This document shows, one piece after another, positions 1 through 5,333 of a stretch of DNA of 5,333 nucleotides. The number at the start of each line of letters is the position of its first letter. Position 1 is the stretch's first letter. This stretch comes from an uncultured Acetatifactor sp. (GTDB lineage: Bacteria > Bacillota > Clostridia > Lachnospirales > Lachnospiraceae), in assembly GCA_948896875.1 (NCBI GenBank), contig CAQUWW010000175.1, positions 1 to 5,333 on the forward strand, given 5' to 3'. The notes beneath the pieces are model-generated. The model searched no databases. It was not told the DNA's origin and was given only the letters and a program-made list of their open reading frames with translations. The position numbers and the translations under genes are program-made.

Positions 1-2
1 GG

Positions 3-145
3 TTTTATAAGGCCTGCAAGGTATTTTTAAAATATGAAACTGTCAAACTCCCGAGCTGGGAGCTCAGAACAATACGGTGGAGGAGGCAATGAATGCCTGT
101 GAACCTCTGGCGCATATTCTGGACATGGTGCTTTCCGGGGAATAA
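3..145 (+). pseudogene. Possible frameshifted 3' end of an unrecognised upstream gene
   Basis: Two consecutive reading frames look protein-like but are not in phase. The frame starting at base 3 is open to a TGA at 90-92. The frame from base 38 is open to a TAA at 143-145 and ends in a plausible helical tail (NTVEEAMNACEPLAHILDMV then LSGE). A single-base shift somewhere around 60-76 would join them into one C-terminus. No start codon with a ribosome site is visible, and the family is not recognised. It could be the decayed end of a gene, a sequencing error in a real gene, or chance. The TAA lies only 8 bases before the -35 box of the next promoter, which fits a gene end here. Confidence 0.25.
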
Positions 146-153
146 ACCGGCTA

Positions 154-182
154 TTGACAGAATAGCTGATACCCCTTATAAT
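154..182 (+). promoter_or_regulatory. Consensus SigA (sigma-70 type) promoter of the ABC-F unit
   Basis: TTGACA at 154-159 and TATAAT at 177-182 are separated by exactly 17 bases, so both hexamers match the housekeeping consensus 6/6. Transcription would start in the A-run near 188-190. This gives a leader of about 270 nucleotides before the ABC-F start codon. An ATG at 181 that opens a 78-codon frame lies inside the -10 box, so it would not be on this transcript. A perfect promoter in front of an intrinsic terminator suggests constitutive initiation, with control exerted later by attenuation. Confidence 0.88.
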
Positions 183-217
183 GAAGAAAAATTGGAAAGG
201 CAGAAAGGATGTAACGT

Positions 218-238
218 ATGATTATTATTACCCGATAA
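218..238 (+). CDS. Putative six-residue leader peptide (MIIITR)
   Basis: ATG ATT ATT ATT ACC CGA TAA encodes MIIITR. A Shine-Dalgarno-like GAAAGGA at 203-209 leaves 8 bases to the start, which is ideal spacing, and the ORF lies about 28 bases from the predicted transcription start. It sits at the 5' end of an attenuator, where regulatory leader peptides are expected. Its stop codon lies inside the GATAAT sequence (234-239) that can pair with the antiterminator strand at 334-339. A ribosome held on the last codons would therefore mask that pairing. The three consecutive isoleucines and the terminal CGA, an arginine codon often rare in Firmicutes, are potential slow points. The peptide matches no leader I recognise, and translation is inferred from the ribosome site and context. 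Confidence 0.5.
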   Translation: MIIITR

Positions 239-281
239 TTTCCCAGGGCGGAAGAACATCAATAGACGACTCTGTTGTTCA

Positions 282-320
282 TGACAATAGAAAATTCGCG
301 AAGCGTATTTTCTATTGCTG
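282..320 (+). promoter_or_regulatory. Strong leader hairpin
   Basis: CAATAGAAAAT at 285-295 is perfectly complementary to ATTTTCTATTG at 307-317 (11 pairs). After a U-U mismatch (296/306) the helix continues as CGC (297-299) with GCG (303-305), closed by a GAA triloop, and two G-U pairs can extend the base. It lies within the segment that would be enclosed by pairing of 234-244 with 331-339. It probably brings those distant strands close together. No T-run follows, so it is not a terminator. Confidence 0.7.
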
Positions 321-330
321 TTTAGGTTCG

Positions 331-436
331 GGGATTATCACTGATAATGATTGTACGTACATTGCAGAATTGCTTTTCCAGGCGGCCCATATGGGCGGCT
401 TTCCGTTAATGTGCTGACAGCGTTCAGGATAATCCC
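331..436 (+). promoter_or_regulatory. Antiterminator pairing (331-339 with 428-436)
   Basis: GGGATTATC at 331-339 is the exact reverse complement of GATAATCCC at 428-436, and G330 can add a wobble pair with T437. The downstream strand includes six of the ten bases of the terminator's 5' arm (431-440), so this helix and the terminator exclude each other. A local competitor exists: ATTATC (334-339) can fold back on GATAAT (343-348). Between the strands is a GC-rich palindrome at 385-396. The pairing is exact, and its role as an antiterminator is inferred from its overlap with the terminator. Confidence 0.65.
385..396. repeat. 12-base perfect palindrome GCCCATATGGGC
   Basis: This is a perfect dyad inside the leader, flanked on both sides by GGCGG-like sequence. 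As RNA it could form a short GCCC/GGGC hairpin with an ATAT loop, lying between the two antiterminator strands and shortening the gap between them. As DNA it could be a protein-binding site, although its position more than 190 bases downstream of the predicted start of transcription makes a classical operator unlikely. Its significance is uncertain. Confidence 0.3.
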
Positions 437-460
437 TCTTCGGAAAAGGAGGGATTTTTT
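431..460 (+). terminator. Intrinsic terminator (attenuator) abutting the ABC-F start codon
   Basis: The 5' arm AATCCCTCTT (431-440) pairs with AAGGAGGGATT-type sequence at 447-456. This gives a ten-pair stem with one G-U pair and a six-base CGGAAA loop, followed by a T-run at 455-460. The T-run ends exactly at the ATG at 461. A terminator placed before rather than after a gene, downstream of its promoter, indicates conditional termination. The 3' arm also contains the gene's ribosome-binding sequence, so the folded form would block both continued transcription and translation initiation. Confidence 0.85.
446..452 (+). promoter_or_regulatory. Shine-Dalgarno site of the ABC-F gene, buried in the terminator stem
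   Basis: AAGGAGG is a near-perfect anti-16S complement, 8 bases before the ATG at 461, and fixes that start. Six of its seven bases (447-452) belong to the 3' arm of the terminator hairpin. The site is therefore exposed only when the hairpin is open, as in the antiterminated form. Confidence 0.85.
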
Positions 461-2068
461 ATGCGGAAATTATATCTGCAGGCGGAAAATATTGTCGTAA
501 GCTTTGGAGAACAGAAGGTTCTGGATTTCGACAGACTCACGGTATACCAGGGGGAGCGCATCGGGCTTGTGGGGGCCAATGGCGCAGGGAAGACCACTCT
601 CCTGAGAGTCCTGTCCGGGGAGCTGGAGCCGGACGGGGGGACGCTGAAAACCATGTGCGACACCCATTATTTCAGACAGTTCTCCGAAGGAGTGGATCCT
701 TATGAGCTGGATGGGAAGGAAATGAAGACCATGCAGGTCCAGGATAAGGTATGGCAGGAGACGGTCAGCGGCGGCGAGGATACCAGAATGAGGCTGGCCT
801 GGATGTTCAGCAGTGGGAAGACGCTGGTGTTTCTGGATGAGCCAACCGCCAATCTGGACCGGAAGGGAATTACACTTTTGAAGAAAAAGCTCCTGGAGTT
901 GGACACTATGATTATCGTCAGCCATGACAGGGCACTTCTGAATGCTGTATGTACCAGGATTGTGGAAATCCGGGACGGCAGACTTACCAGCTATGACGGA
1001 AACTACGATGATTACTCACAGCAGAAGGAACAGGCCGTCCAGAGGCAATGGACAGAGTATGAGAATTATACCAGCGAGAAGAGACGGCTGGAAAAAGTGT
1101 ATCTCCAGAAAAAAGAGAAGGCTGCCTCCATCGAAAAGCTGCCCAAAGGTATGTCACCCAGGGAAGCCAGGCTTCGGAATTTCATCTCTCATCATCCGAA
1201 GGATGCAAAAGCCAGAAGAATGGAGGGCTCCGCCCAGAATGTACTGGAGCGGATAGAACATTTGGAGGTAAAGGAAAAGCCCCGGGAACTGCCAAAGATA
1301 CGACCGGACTTCAGGCTGACCAATCCGCCGGAAAATGCGGTGGTAATCCGGGGAGAGGATATTTGTTTTTCCTATGAAACAGGAAGACCCTGTCCGGTGC
1401 CCACAGGATTTACGGACGCGTCCCTTGCGGCCGGAAATGCTATGATGGTATTTGGTACCGGCGGGTCCTTACGGAACGGGAATGGAAAAGAGATTTTTCG
1501 GGATGCCTCTTTTCAGATTCGGAACAGAAGCCGGGTTGCCATCGTTGGGGAAAACGGAGCCGGAAAGACCACGCTTCTGAATCTGATCCGACAGGAATAC
1601 ACGCCGGACAGCGGCTCTGTCTATGTGGTGCCGAAGGCTTCTATCGGACTTCTGGACCAGAACATGGCTTCACTGGACTATGAGAAGACAGTGCTCCAGA
1701 ATGTGATGGAGGTCAGTGTGCAGACGGAGAGCATTGCACGGACGGTGCTGGCCAGACTGTTGTTGTCTGCCGGAGATATCCGCAAAAAGGCGGGCGTCCT
1801 GTCCGGAGGGGAGCGAATTAAGCTGGCGTTTGCCAGGCTGTTTGTGGGCAGAGCAAATGTTCTGATTCTGGACGAGCCTACCAATTATCTGGATATTCCT
1901 TCGGTGGAGGCGCTGGAGGAAATGTTCTCGGAGTATGAAGGGGTGCTTATCTTTGTATCTCACGACGAGGCATTTATCCGTGGGTGTGCCACTGAGATTC
2001 TGGAAGTAAGGGATGGAAAGATTATAAATTATCCGGGGACGCCGGAGGAATATTTCGAGCAGCAATGA
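461..2068 (+). CDS. ABC-F family ATPase, probable antibiotic-resistance (ribosome protection) type
   Basis: The 535-residue protein has two ATPase domains and no membrane segments, as in soluble ABC-F translation factors. Domain 1 has Walker A GANGAGKT (38-45), signature VSGGE (102-106), Walker B with DEP (126-128) and switch SHD (154-156). A charged, helical interdomain linker spans about 185-285, with a basic tip around 215-250 (MSPREARLRN at 231-240). Domain 2 has Walker A GENGAGKT (363-370), LSGGE (447-451), DEPTNYLD (471-478) and SHD (500-502). Both catalytic glutamates (E127, E472) are present. The short first domain (under 60 residues from Walker A to signature) and long linker resemble Vga/VmlR/CplR-type proteins. 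Those bind the ribosomal E site and dislodge lincosamides, streptogramin A or pleuromutilins. A housekeeping ABC-F is the alternative, but the attenuator in front favours drug-inducible resistance. The spectrum and exact subfamily cannot be told from sequence alone. About 33 residues (306-338) look inserted early in domain 2. Confidence 0.88.
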   Translation: MRKLYLQAENIVVSFGEQKVLDFDRLTVYQGERIGLVGANGAGKTTLLRVLSGELEPDGGTLKTMCDTHYFRQFSEGVDPYELDGKEMKTMQVQDKVWQETVSGGEDTRMRLAWMFSSGKTLVFLDEPTANLDRKGITLLKKKLLELDTMIIVSHDRALLNAVCTRIVEIRDGRLTSYDGNYDDYSQQKEQAVQRQWTEYENYTSEKRRLEKVYLQKKEKAASIEKLPKGMSPREARLRNFISHHPKDAKARRMEGSAQNVLERIEHLEVKEKPRELPKIRPDFRLTNPPENAVVIRGEDICFSYETGRPCPVPTGFTDASLAAGNAMMVFGTGGSLRNGNGKEIFRDASFQIRNRSRVAIVGENGAGKTTLLNLIRQEYTPDSGSVYVVPKASIGLLDQNMASLDYEKTVLQNVMEVSVQTESIARTVLARLLLSAGDIRKKAGVLSGGERIKLAFARLFVGRANVLILDEPTNYLDIPSVEALEEMFSEYEGVLIFVSHDEAFIRGCATEILEVRDGKIINYPGTPEEYFEQQ

Positions 2069-2097
2069 CAATCAGGGCGGATTCCGTTTGGACACTC

Positions 2098-2126
2098 TGG
2101 ACATTTTTGTATAATTCTGTTAAAAT
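2098..2126 (+). promoter_or_regulatory. Probable promoter of the lepA-hemW operon
   Basis: TGGACA (2098-2103, 5/6 match) and TAAAAT (2121-2126, 5/6) are separated by 17 bases, predicting a start near 2133. A perfect TATAAT at 2110-2115 offers an overlapping alternative, but its -35 region near 2087-2093 is poor (3/6). Either would give a lepA leader of roughly 130-140 nucleotides. Which one is used cannot be decided from sequence. Confidence 0.55.
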
Positions 2127-2142
2127 CATACTTGTTTTACAG

Positions 2143-2169
2143 CACTTGCCGGTACTGCAAGGTGTTTTT
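2143..2169 (+). terminator. Probable intrinsic terminator after the ABC-F gene
   Basis: CACTTGC (2143-2149) pairs with GCAAGGTG (2157-2164) with one bulged G and a seven-base loop, followed by five T (2165-2169). It would end the ABC-F transcript about 95 bases after its stop codon. The stem is modest, so efficiency may be partial. The likely lepA promoter lies upstream of it, so lepA transcripts would also have to cross it. Confidence 0.5.
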
Positions 2170-2263
2170 AAGCGCTTTTTGCGTGTTAAACCCGAGACTG
2201 CAATGCTGCCGGAATGTTAATTTATAAGGAGTCTGTTGTTTTAGGGAAGAACGAGGAAGTATA

Positions 2264-4087
2264 ATGGAATCGGTAAAGAATACAGAGCAGTCCAAAATCC
2301 GCAATTTCTGCATTGTGGCACATATAGATCACGGAAAGTCCACACTGGCAGACCGGATTATCGAGCACACGGGACTTCTGACCAGCAGGGAAATGCAGGC
2401 CCAGGTGCTGGACAATATGGACCTGGAGCGGGAGAGAGGCATTACCATCAAGGCCCAGGCGGTTCGTACCGTATATAAGGCGAAGGACGGAGAAGAATAT
2501 ATTCTCAACCTGATTGATACGCCGGGACATGTGGACTTCAATTATGAGGTCAGCCGTTCTCTGGCGGCCTGCGACGGCGCCATTCTTGTGGTGGATGCGG
2601 CCCAGGGCATCGAGGCCCAGACCCTTGCCAATGTGTATCTGGCGCTGGATCATGATCTGGATGTGATACCGGTAATCAATAAAATTGACTTGCCCAGCGC
2701 AGAGCCGGAGCGCGTGATAGAGGAGATCGAGGACGTCATCGGCCTGGAAGCCCAGGATGCGCCCTTGATTTCCGCGAAAAACGGTATAGGCATCGAAGAT
2801 GTGCTTGAGCAGATCGTGAAGAAGATTCCGGCTCCCAAAGGGGACCCGGCTGCACCCCTGCAGGCTCTGATTTTTGATTCGCTCTATGATTCCTATAAGG
2901 GAGTCATCATATTCTGCAGAATTATGGAAGGAACCGTGAAAAGGGGAACCATGATCCGCATGATGGCCACCGGAGCCAGAGAAGAAGTGGTGGAGGTGGG
3001 CGTATTCGGAGCGGGCCAGTTCATTCCCTGCGAGGAATTGTCCGCGGGCATGGTGGGATATATTACAGCTTCTATCAAAAATGTAAAGGACACCGCCGTG
3101 GGAGATACCGTAACAGACGATAGAAGACCCTGCGCCCAGCCGCTTCCCGGCTATAAGAAAGTGCAGTCCATGGTTTACTGCGGCTTTTACCCGGCGGACG
3201 GCGCCAAATATCCCGACCTGCGGGATGCGCTGGAGAAGCTGCAGCTCAATGATGCGGCGCTGCAGTACGAGCCGGAGACATCGGTGGCGCTGGGCTTTGG
3301 GTTCCGCTGTGGATTCCTGGGGCTGCTGCACCTGGAGGTGATTCAGGAACGGCTGGAACGGGAATACAACCTGGATCTGGTGGCTACCGCCCCCGGCGTT
3401 GTCTATAAAGTGTTCCGGACCAACGGCGAAGTGATCGAGCTCACCAATCCGTCCAATCTGCCGGATCCTTCTGTGATCGAACATATGGAGGAGCCTATCG
3501 TCAGCGCAGAGATTATGGTGACCAGCGAGTTCATCGGTCCCATTATGGAGCTGTGTCAGGAGAGAAGGGGGCGCTATCTTGGGATGGAATATATGGAGGC
3601 GGGCAGAGCTTTGCTTCGGTATGAGCTTCCGCTGAATGAGATTATATATGACTTTTTTGATGCGCTGAAATCTCGTTCCCGGGGATATGCTTCTTTTGAT
3701 TATGACATGAAGGGTTATGAGGAGTCAAAGCTTGTAAAACTGGACATTCTGATTAACCGGGAGGAAGTGGACGCTCTGTCATTTGTTGTGCATGCGGACT
3801 CCGCCTATGAGCGGGGAAGAAGGATGTGCGAGAAGCTGAAGGAGGAGATTCCAAGACACCTTTTTGAGATTCCCATTCAGGCCGCAGTGGGCGGCAAAGT
3901 GATCGCCAGAGAGACCGTGAAGGCCATGCGGAAGGACGTGCTTGCAAAATGCTACGGCGGCGATATCACCCGTAAGAAGAAGCTGCTGGAGAAGCAGAAG
4001 GAAGGAAAGAAGCGTATGCGCCAGATCGGCAGCGTAGAAATCCCCCAGAAAGCATTCATGAGCGTGTTGAAACTGGACGACAAATAG
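2264..4087 (+). CDS. lepA: Elongation factor 4 (LepA), ribosome-associated GTPase
   Basis: The 607-residue protein matches the usual LepA length of about 600. LepA is a cytoplasmic translational GTPase that binds ribosomes. Back-translocation and roles in initiation or 30S assembly have been proposed, and its main job is still debated. The GTPase motifs are intact: P-loop AHIDHGKS (19-26), switch I RGIT (58-61), DTPGH (85-89, with the catalytic-type His89), NKID (139-142) and SAK (170-172). EF-G-like domains II, III and V follow, with the family stretch GFRCGFLGLLHLEV (346-359). The LepA-specific C-terminal domain carries KCYGGDITRKKKLL (562-575). It lacks EF-G domain IV, as expected. GAGGA at 2253-2257 precedes the ATG by six bases and supports this start. 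It is the first gene of a two-gene unit with hemW. No oddities were seen. Confidence 0.97.
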   Translation: MESVKNTEQSKIRNFCIVAHIDHGKSTLADRIIEHTGLLTSREMQAQVLDNMDLERERGITIKAQAVRTVYKAKDGEEYILNLIDTPGHVDFNYEVSRSLAACDGAILVVDAAQGIEAQTLANVYLALDHDLDVIPVINKIDLPSAEPERVIEEIEDVIGLEAQDAPLISAKNGIGIEDVLEQIVKKIPAPKGDPAAPLQALIFDSLYDSYKGVIIFCRIMEGTVKRGTMIRMMATGAREEVVEVGVFGAGQFIPCEELSAGMVGYITASIKNVKDTAVGDTVTDDRRPCAQPLPGYKKVQSMVYCGFYPADGAKYPDLRDALEKLQLNDAALQYEPETSVALGFGFRCGFLGLLHLEVIQERLEREYNLDLVATAPGVVYKVFRTNGEVIELTNPSNLPDPSVIEHMEEPIVSAEIMVTSEFIGPIMELCQERRGRYLGMEYMEAGRALLRYELPLNEIIYDFFDALKSRSRGYASFDYDMKGYEESKLVKLDILINREEVDALSFVVHADSAYERGRRMCEKLKEEIPRHLFEIPIQAAVGGKVIARETVKAMRKDVLAKCYGGDITRKKKLLEKQKEGKKRMRQIGSVEIPQKAFMSVLKLDDK

Positions 4088-4096
4088 GATGACGCC

Positions 4097-5314
4097 ATGA
4101 TAGAAGAACCAAAACCAAAGACGTTGGGCATTTACATCCATATTCCCTTTTGTGTGAGGAAATGTCTGTACTGTGATTTCCTGTCAGCGCCGGCAGGGGA
4201 AGGGGAAATGGAGCGCTATATAGCTGCGCTTGTAAGAGAAATCGAAGAAGAAAGCGCAAATTATAAGGACCGAATGGTGGTGTCGGTCTTTCTGGGAGGA
4301 GGGACGCCCTCCCTGCTTCCGGCGGAAAGTATTACCAGAATATTAGATAGGGTACATGCCTGCTTTCATATGGAGGAAGCATGCGAGATTTCCATGGAAG
4401 TCAATCCGGGAACTGCCACATTAGAAAGGCTCATTGCTTTCCAAAAAGGCGGCGGGAACAGACTCAGTATCGGTCTCCAGTCGTCAGTTGACAGCGAACT
4501 GAAGGCACTGGGGCGGATTCACACCAGGCAGGATTTTATTGACACTTATGAACTTGCTGTTAAATTAGGATTTAACAATATAAATATAGACTTAATGTCT
4601 GCGATTCCGGGGCAGACACTGGAGAGCTGTGCGGACAGTTTAAAGTTAGTGACGAGCCTTCAGCCGCCGCCTTCCCATATTTCTTCCTACAGTCTTATCA
4701 TTGAGGAAGGCACGCCCTTTTATGAGAATGTGCCTGAGCTTCCGGACGAGGACTGCGAGCGGGAAATGTATAAAAATACAGGTGATTTTTTATTAAGCTG
4801 CGGCTATCAGCAGTATGAAATTTCTAATTATGCCCTTCCGGGCTATCAATGCCGTCATAATGAACGCTATTGGATGCGGGAGGATTATGCTGGGTTCGGC
4901 ATAGGCGCTGCCTCTTTGATAGACAATGTCAGATTTAGCAACACAAAGAATATCGACTGTTATTGCAATTATTATCTGCAGGAGAAGAGGAGCAGCCAGG
5001 CAGAGAGTGCACCTGTGGAAAGCATTGCTTTTGCCGGCATTAAGGAGGCAGAACAGAAATTGTCTGTGCAGGAGCAGATGGAAGAATTTATGTTTTTGGG
5101 GCTGCGCATGATACAGGGGGTAAGCTGCCAGGCGTTTTTCCGTATGTTTGGTGTCTCCATTGATCATATGTACCCGGGAATCGTTGATGATTTTTGCAAA
5201 AAGGGGCTGTTGGAGAGACGAATAGAGCCGGAAACAGGGGAGGAAAGGATCAAACTTACCCGGCGGGGAATCGATGTGAGCAACGTGGTCATGGCACAGT
5301 TCCTATTCACATGA
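4097..5314 (+). CDS. hemW: Radical SAM haem chaperone HemW
   Basis: The 405-residue protein is of the HemN/HemW family. Its CX3CX2C motif (Cys19, Cys23, Cys26), which binds a 4Fe-4S cluster and S-adenosylmethionine, is followed by Asp-Phe (27-28). True HemN has a fourth cysteine there. Other radical SAM landmarks are GGGTPS (67-72), EVNPGT (101-106) and SIGLQS (124-129). The HNxxYW signature typical of HemW is present as HNERYW (254-259), with GFGIGAAS after it (266-273). A winged-helix-like HemN C-terminal domain covers about 320-395. Family members bind haem and hand it to target proteins, and are often misannotated as oxygen-independent coproporphyrinogen oxidase. The ATG lies 9 bases after the lepA stop. 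AGGA (4086-4089), overlapping that stop, sits 7 bases upstream, indicating cotranscription and probable translational coupling. In many Firmicutes hrcA follows, but that lies beyond this window. Confidence 0.95.
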   Translation: MIEEPKPKTLGIYIHIPFCVRKCLYCDFLSAPAGEGEMERYIAALVREIEEESANYKDRMVVSVFLGGGTPSLLPAESITRILDRVHACFHMEEACEISMEVNPGTATLERLIAFQKGGGNRLSIGLQSSVDSELKALGRIHTRQDFIDTYELAVKLGFNNINIDLMSAIPGQTLESCADSLKLVTSLQPPPSHISSYSLIIEEGTPFYENVPELPDEDCEREMYKNTGDFLLSCGYQQYEISNYALPGYQCRHNERYWMREDYAGFGIGAASLIDNVRFSNTKNIDCYCNYYLQEKRSSQAESAPVESIAFAGIKEAEQKLSVQEQMEEFMFLGLRMIQGVSCQAFFRMFGVSIDHMYPGIVDDFCKKGLLERRIEPETGEERIKLTRRGIDVSNVVMAQFLFT

Positions 5315-5333
5315 AATATACGGGATTGCTTTT

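Larger units (their letters stand above)
183..460 (+). promoter_or_regulatory. Transcription-attenuation leader of the ABC-F gene
   Basis: This gene-poor stretch is filled with RNA-level signals: a short leader ORF (218-238), a strong hairpin (282-320), a switching element (331-339) and a terminator (431-460). The element GGGATTATC at 331-339 has three possible partners. The first is GATAAT plus CCC around the leader stop codon (234-239 and 242-244, with a two-base bulge). The second is GATAAT at 343-348 (local six-pair hairpin, loop ACT). The third is GATAATCCC at 428-436 (nine perfect pairs). The third overlaps the 5' arm of the terminator at 431-436, so the two cannot coexist. These pairings are seen directly. 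The inference is that ribosome stalling on the leader ORF frees 331-339 to act as an antiterminator. Ribosome-mediated attenuation is known upstream of some ABC-F resistance genes. A small-molecule riboswitch is less likely, because no known aptamer is recognised. Confidence 0.7.

Noticed and set aside
34..102. 22-codon ATG frame near the window start
   Set aside because: There is no Shine-Dalgarno, the composition is low-complexity (glycine run), and it overlaps the more protein-like frame ending at 145.
181..417. Open frame of 78 codons in the leader
   Set aside because: Its ATG lies within the -10 box of a perfect promoter, it has no ribosome site, and its span is explained by RNA-pairing elements.
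470..925. Minus-strand open frames opposite the ABC-F gene
   Set aside because: They are shadows of the coding strand, with no initiation signals or recognisable domains.
2222..3484. Long minus-strand open frame of 420 codons
   Set aside because: It is antisense to lepA and arises from its codon bias. It has no ribosome site and a His/Arg/Leu-rich, non-protein-like composition, while lepA is unmistakable.
4089..4100. Tiny ATG ACG CCA TGA frame overlapping the hemW start
   Set aside because: The AGGA at 4086-4089 overlaps this ATG, so it has no properly spaced ribosome site. The same AGGA is well spaced for hemW at 4097.
4097..5314. Annotation as oxygen-independent coproporphyrinogen III oxidase (HemN)
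   Set aside because: The fourth cysteine of HemN's CX3CX2CXC motif is absent (Phe28 instead) and the HemW-type HNxxYW motif is present.
1..5333. CRISPR arrays, tRNA or rRNA genes, insertion sequences
   Set aside because: No regularly spaced repeats, cloverleaf-like or rRNA-like stretches, transposase frames or terminal inverted repeats were seen.

Overview
The window looks chromosomal and comes from a low-to-mid GC, Gram-positive Clostridia, most likely a Lachnospiraceae-like gut anaerobe. This rests on purine-rich Shine-Dalgarno sites, consensus SigA promoters, and the lepA-hemW pair. In Firmicutes that pair usually opens the hrcA-grpE-dnaK-dnaJ heat-shock cluster. The genus cannot be fixed from the sequence alone. 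All three full-length genes lie on the + strand.

Layout. Bases 1-145 hold what may be the frameshifted end of an unrecognised gene. Bases 154-460 hold no large gene but form a dense regulatory leader. It has a perfect TTGACA-N17-TATAAT promoter (154-182), a six-codon leader ORF with a good ribosome site (218-238, MIIITR), a strong hairpin (282-320), and a 9-base element (331-339). That element can pair with three mutually exclusive partners. Last comes an intrinsic terminator (431-460) whose 3' arm contains the Shine-Dalgarno of the next gene. Bases 461-2068 encode a 535-residue ABC-F ATPase resembling the antibiotic-resistance (ribosome protection) type. Bases 2069-2263 hold a probable terminator and a probable lepA promoter. 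Bases 2264-4087 encode LepA (EF-4), and 4097-5314 encode the radical SAM haem chaperone HemW, only 9 bases downstream and probably cotranscribed. Bases 5315-5333 are too short to interpret.

How it fits together. The ABC-F gene appears to be an independent, inducible unit placed upstream of a housekeeping lepA-hemW operon. The base pairings can be read directly from the sequence. The interpretation is inference: a ribosome stalled on the short leader ORF, for example by a ribosome-targeting drug, would cover bases 234-244, release 331-339 to pair with 428-436, break the terminator and switch on the ABC-F gene. Leader-controlled attenuation is known for some ABC-F resistance genes (e.g. Bacillus vmlR, Listeria lmo0919). 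Whether this particular leader has been described cannot be judged here. lepA and hemW look ordinary and intact.
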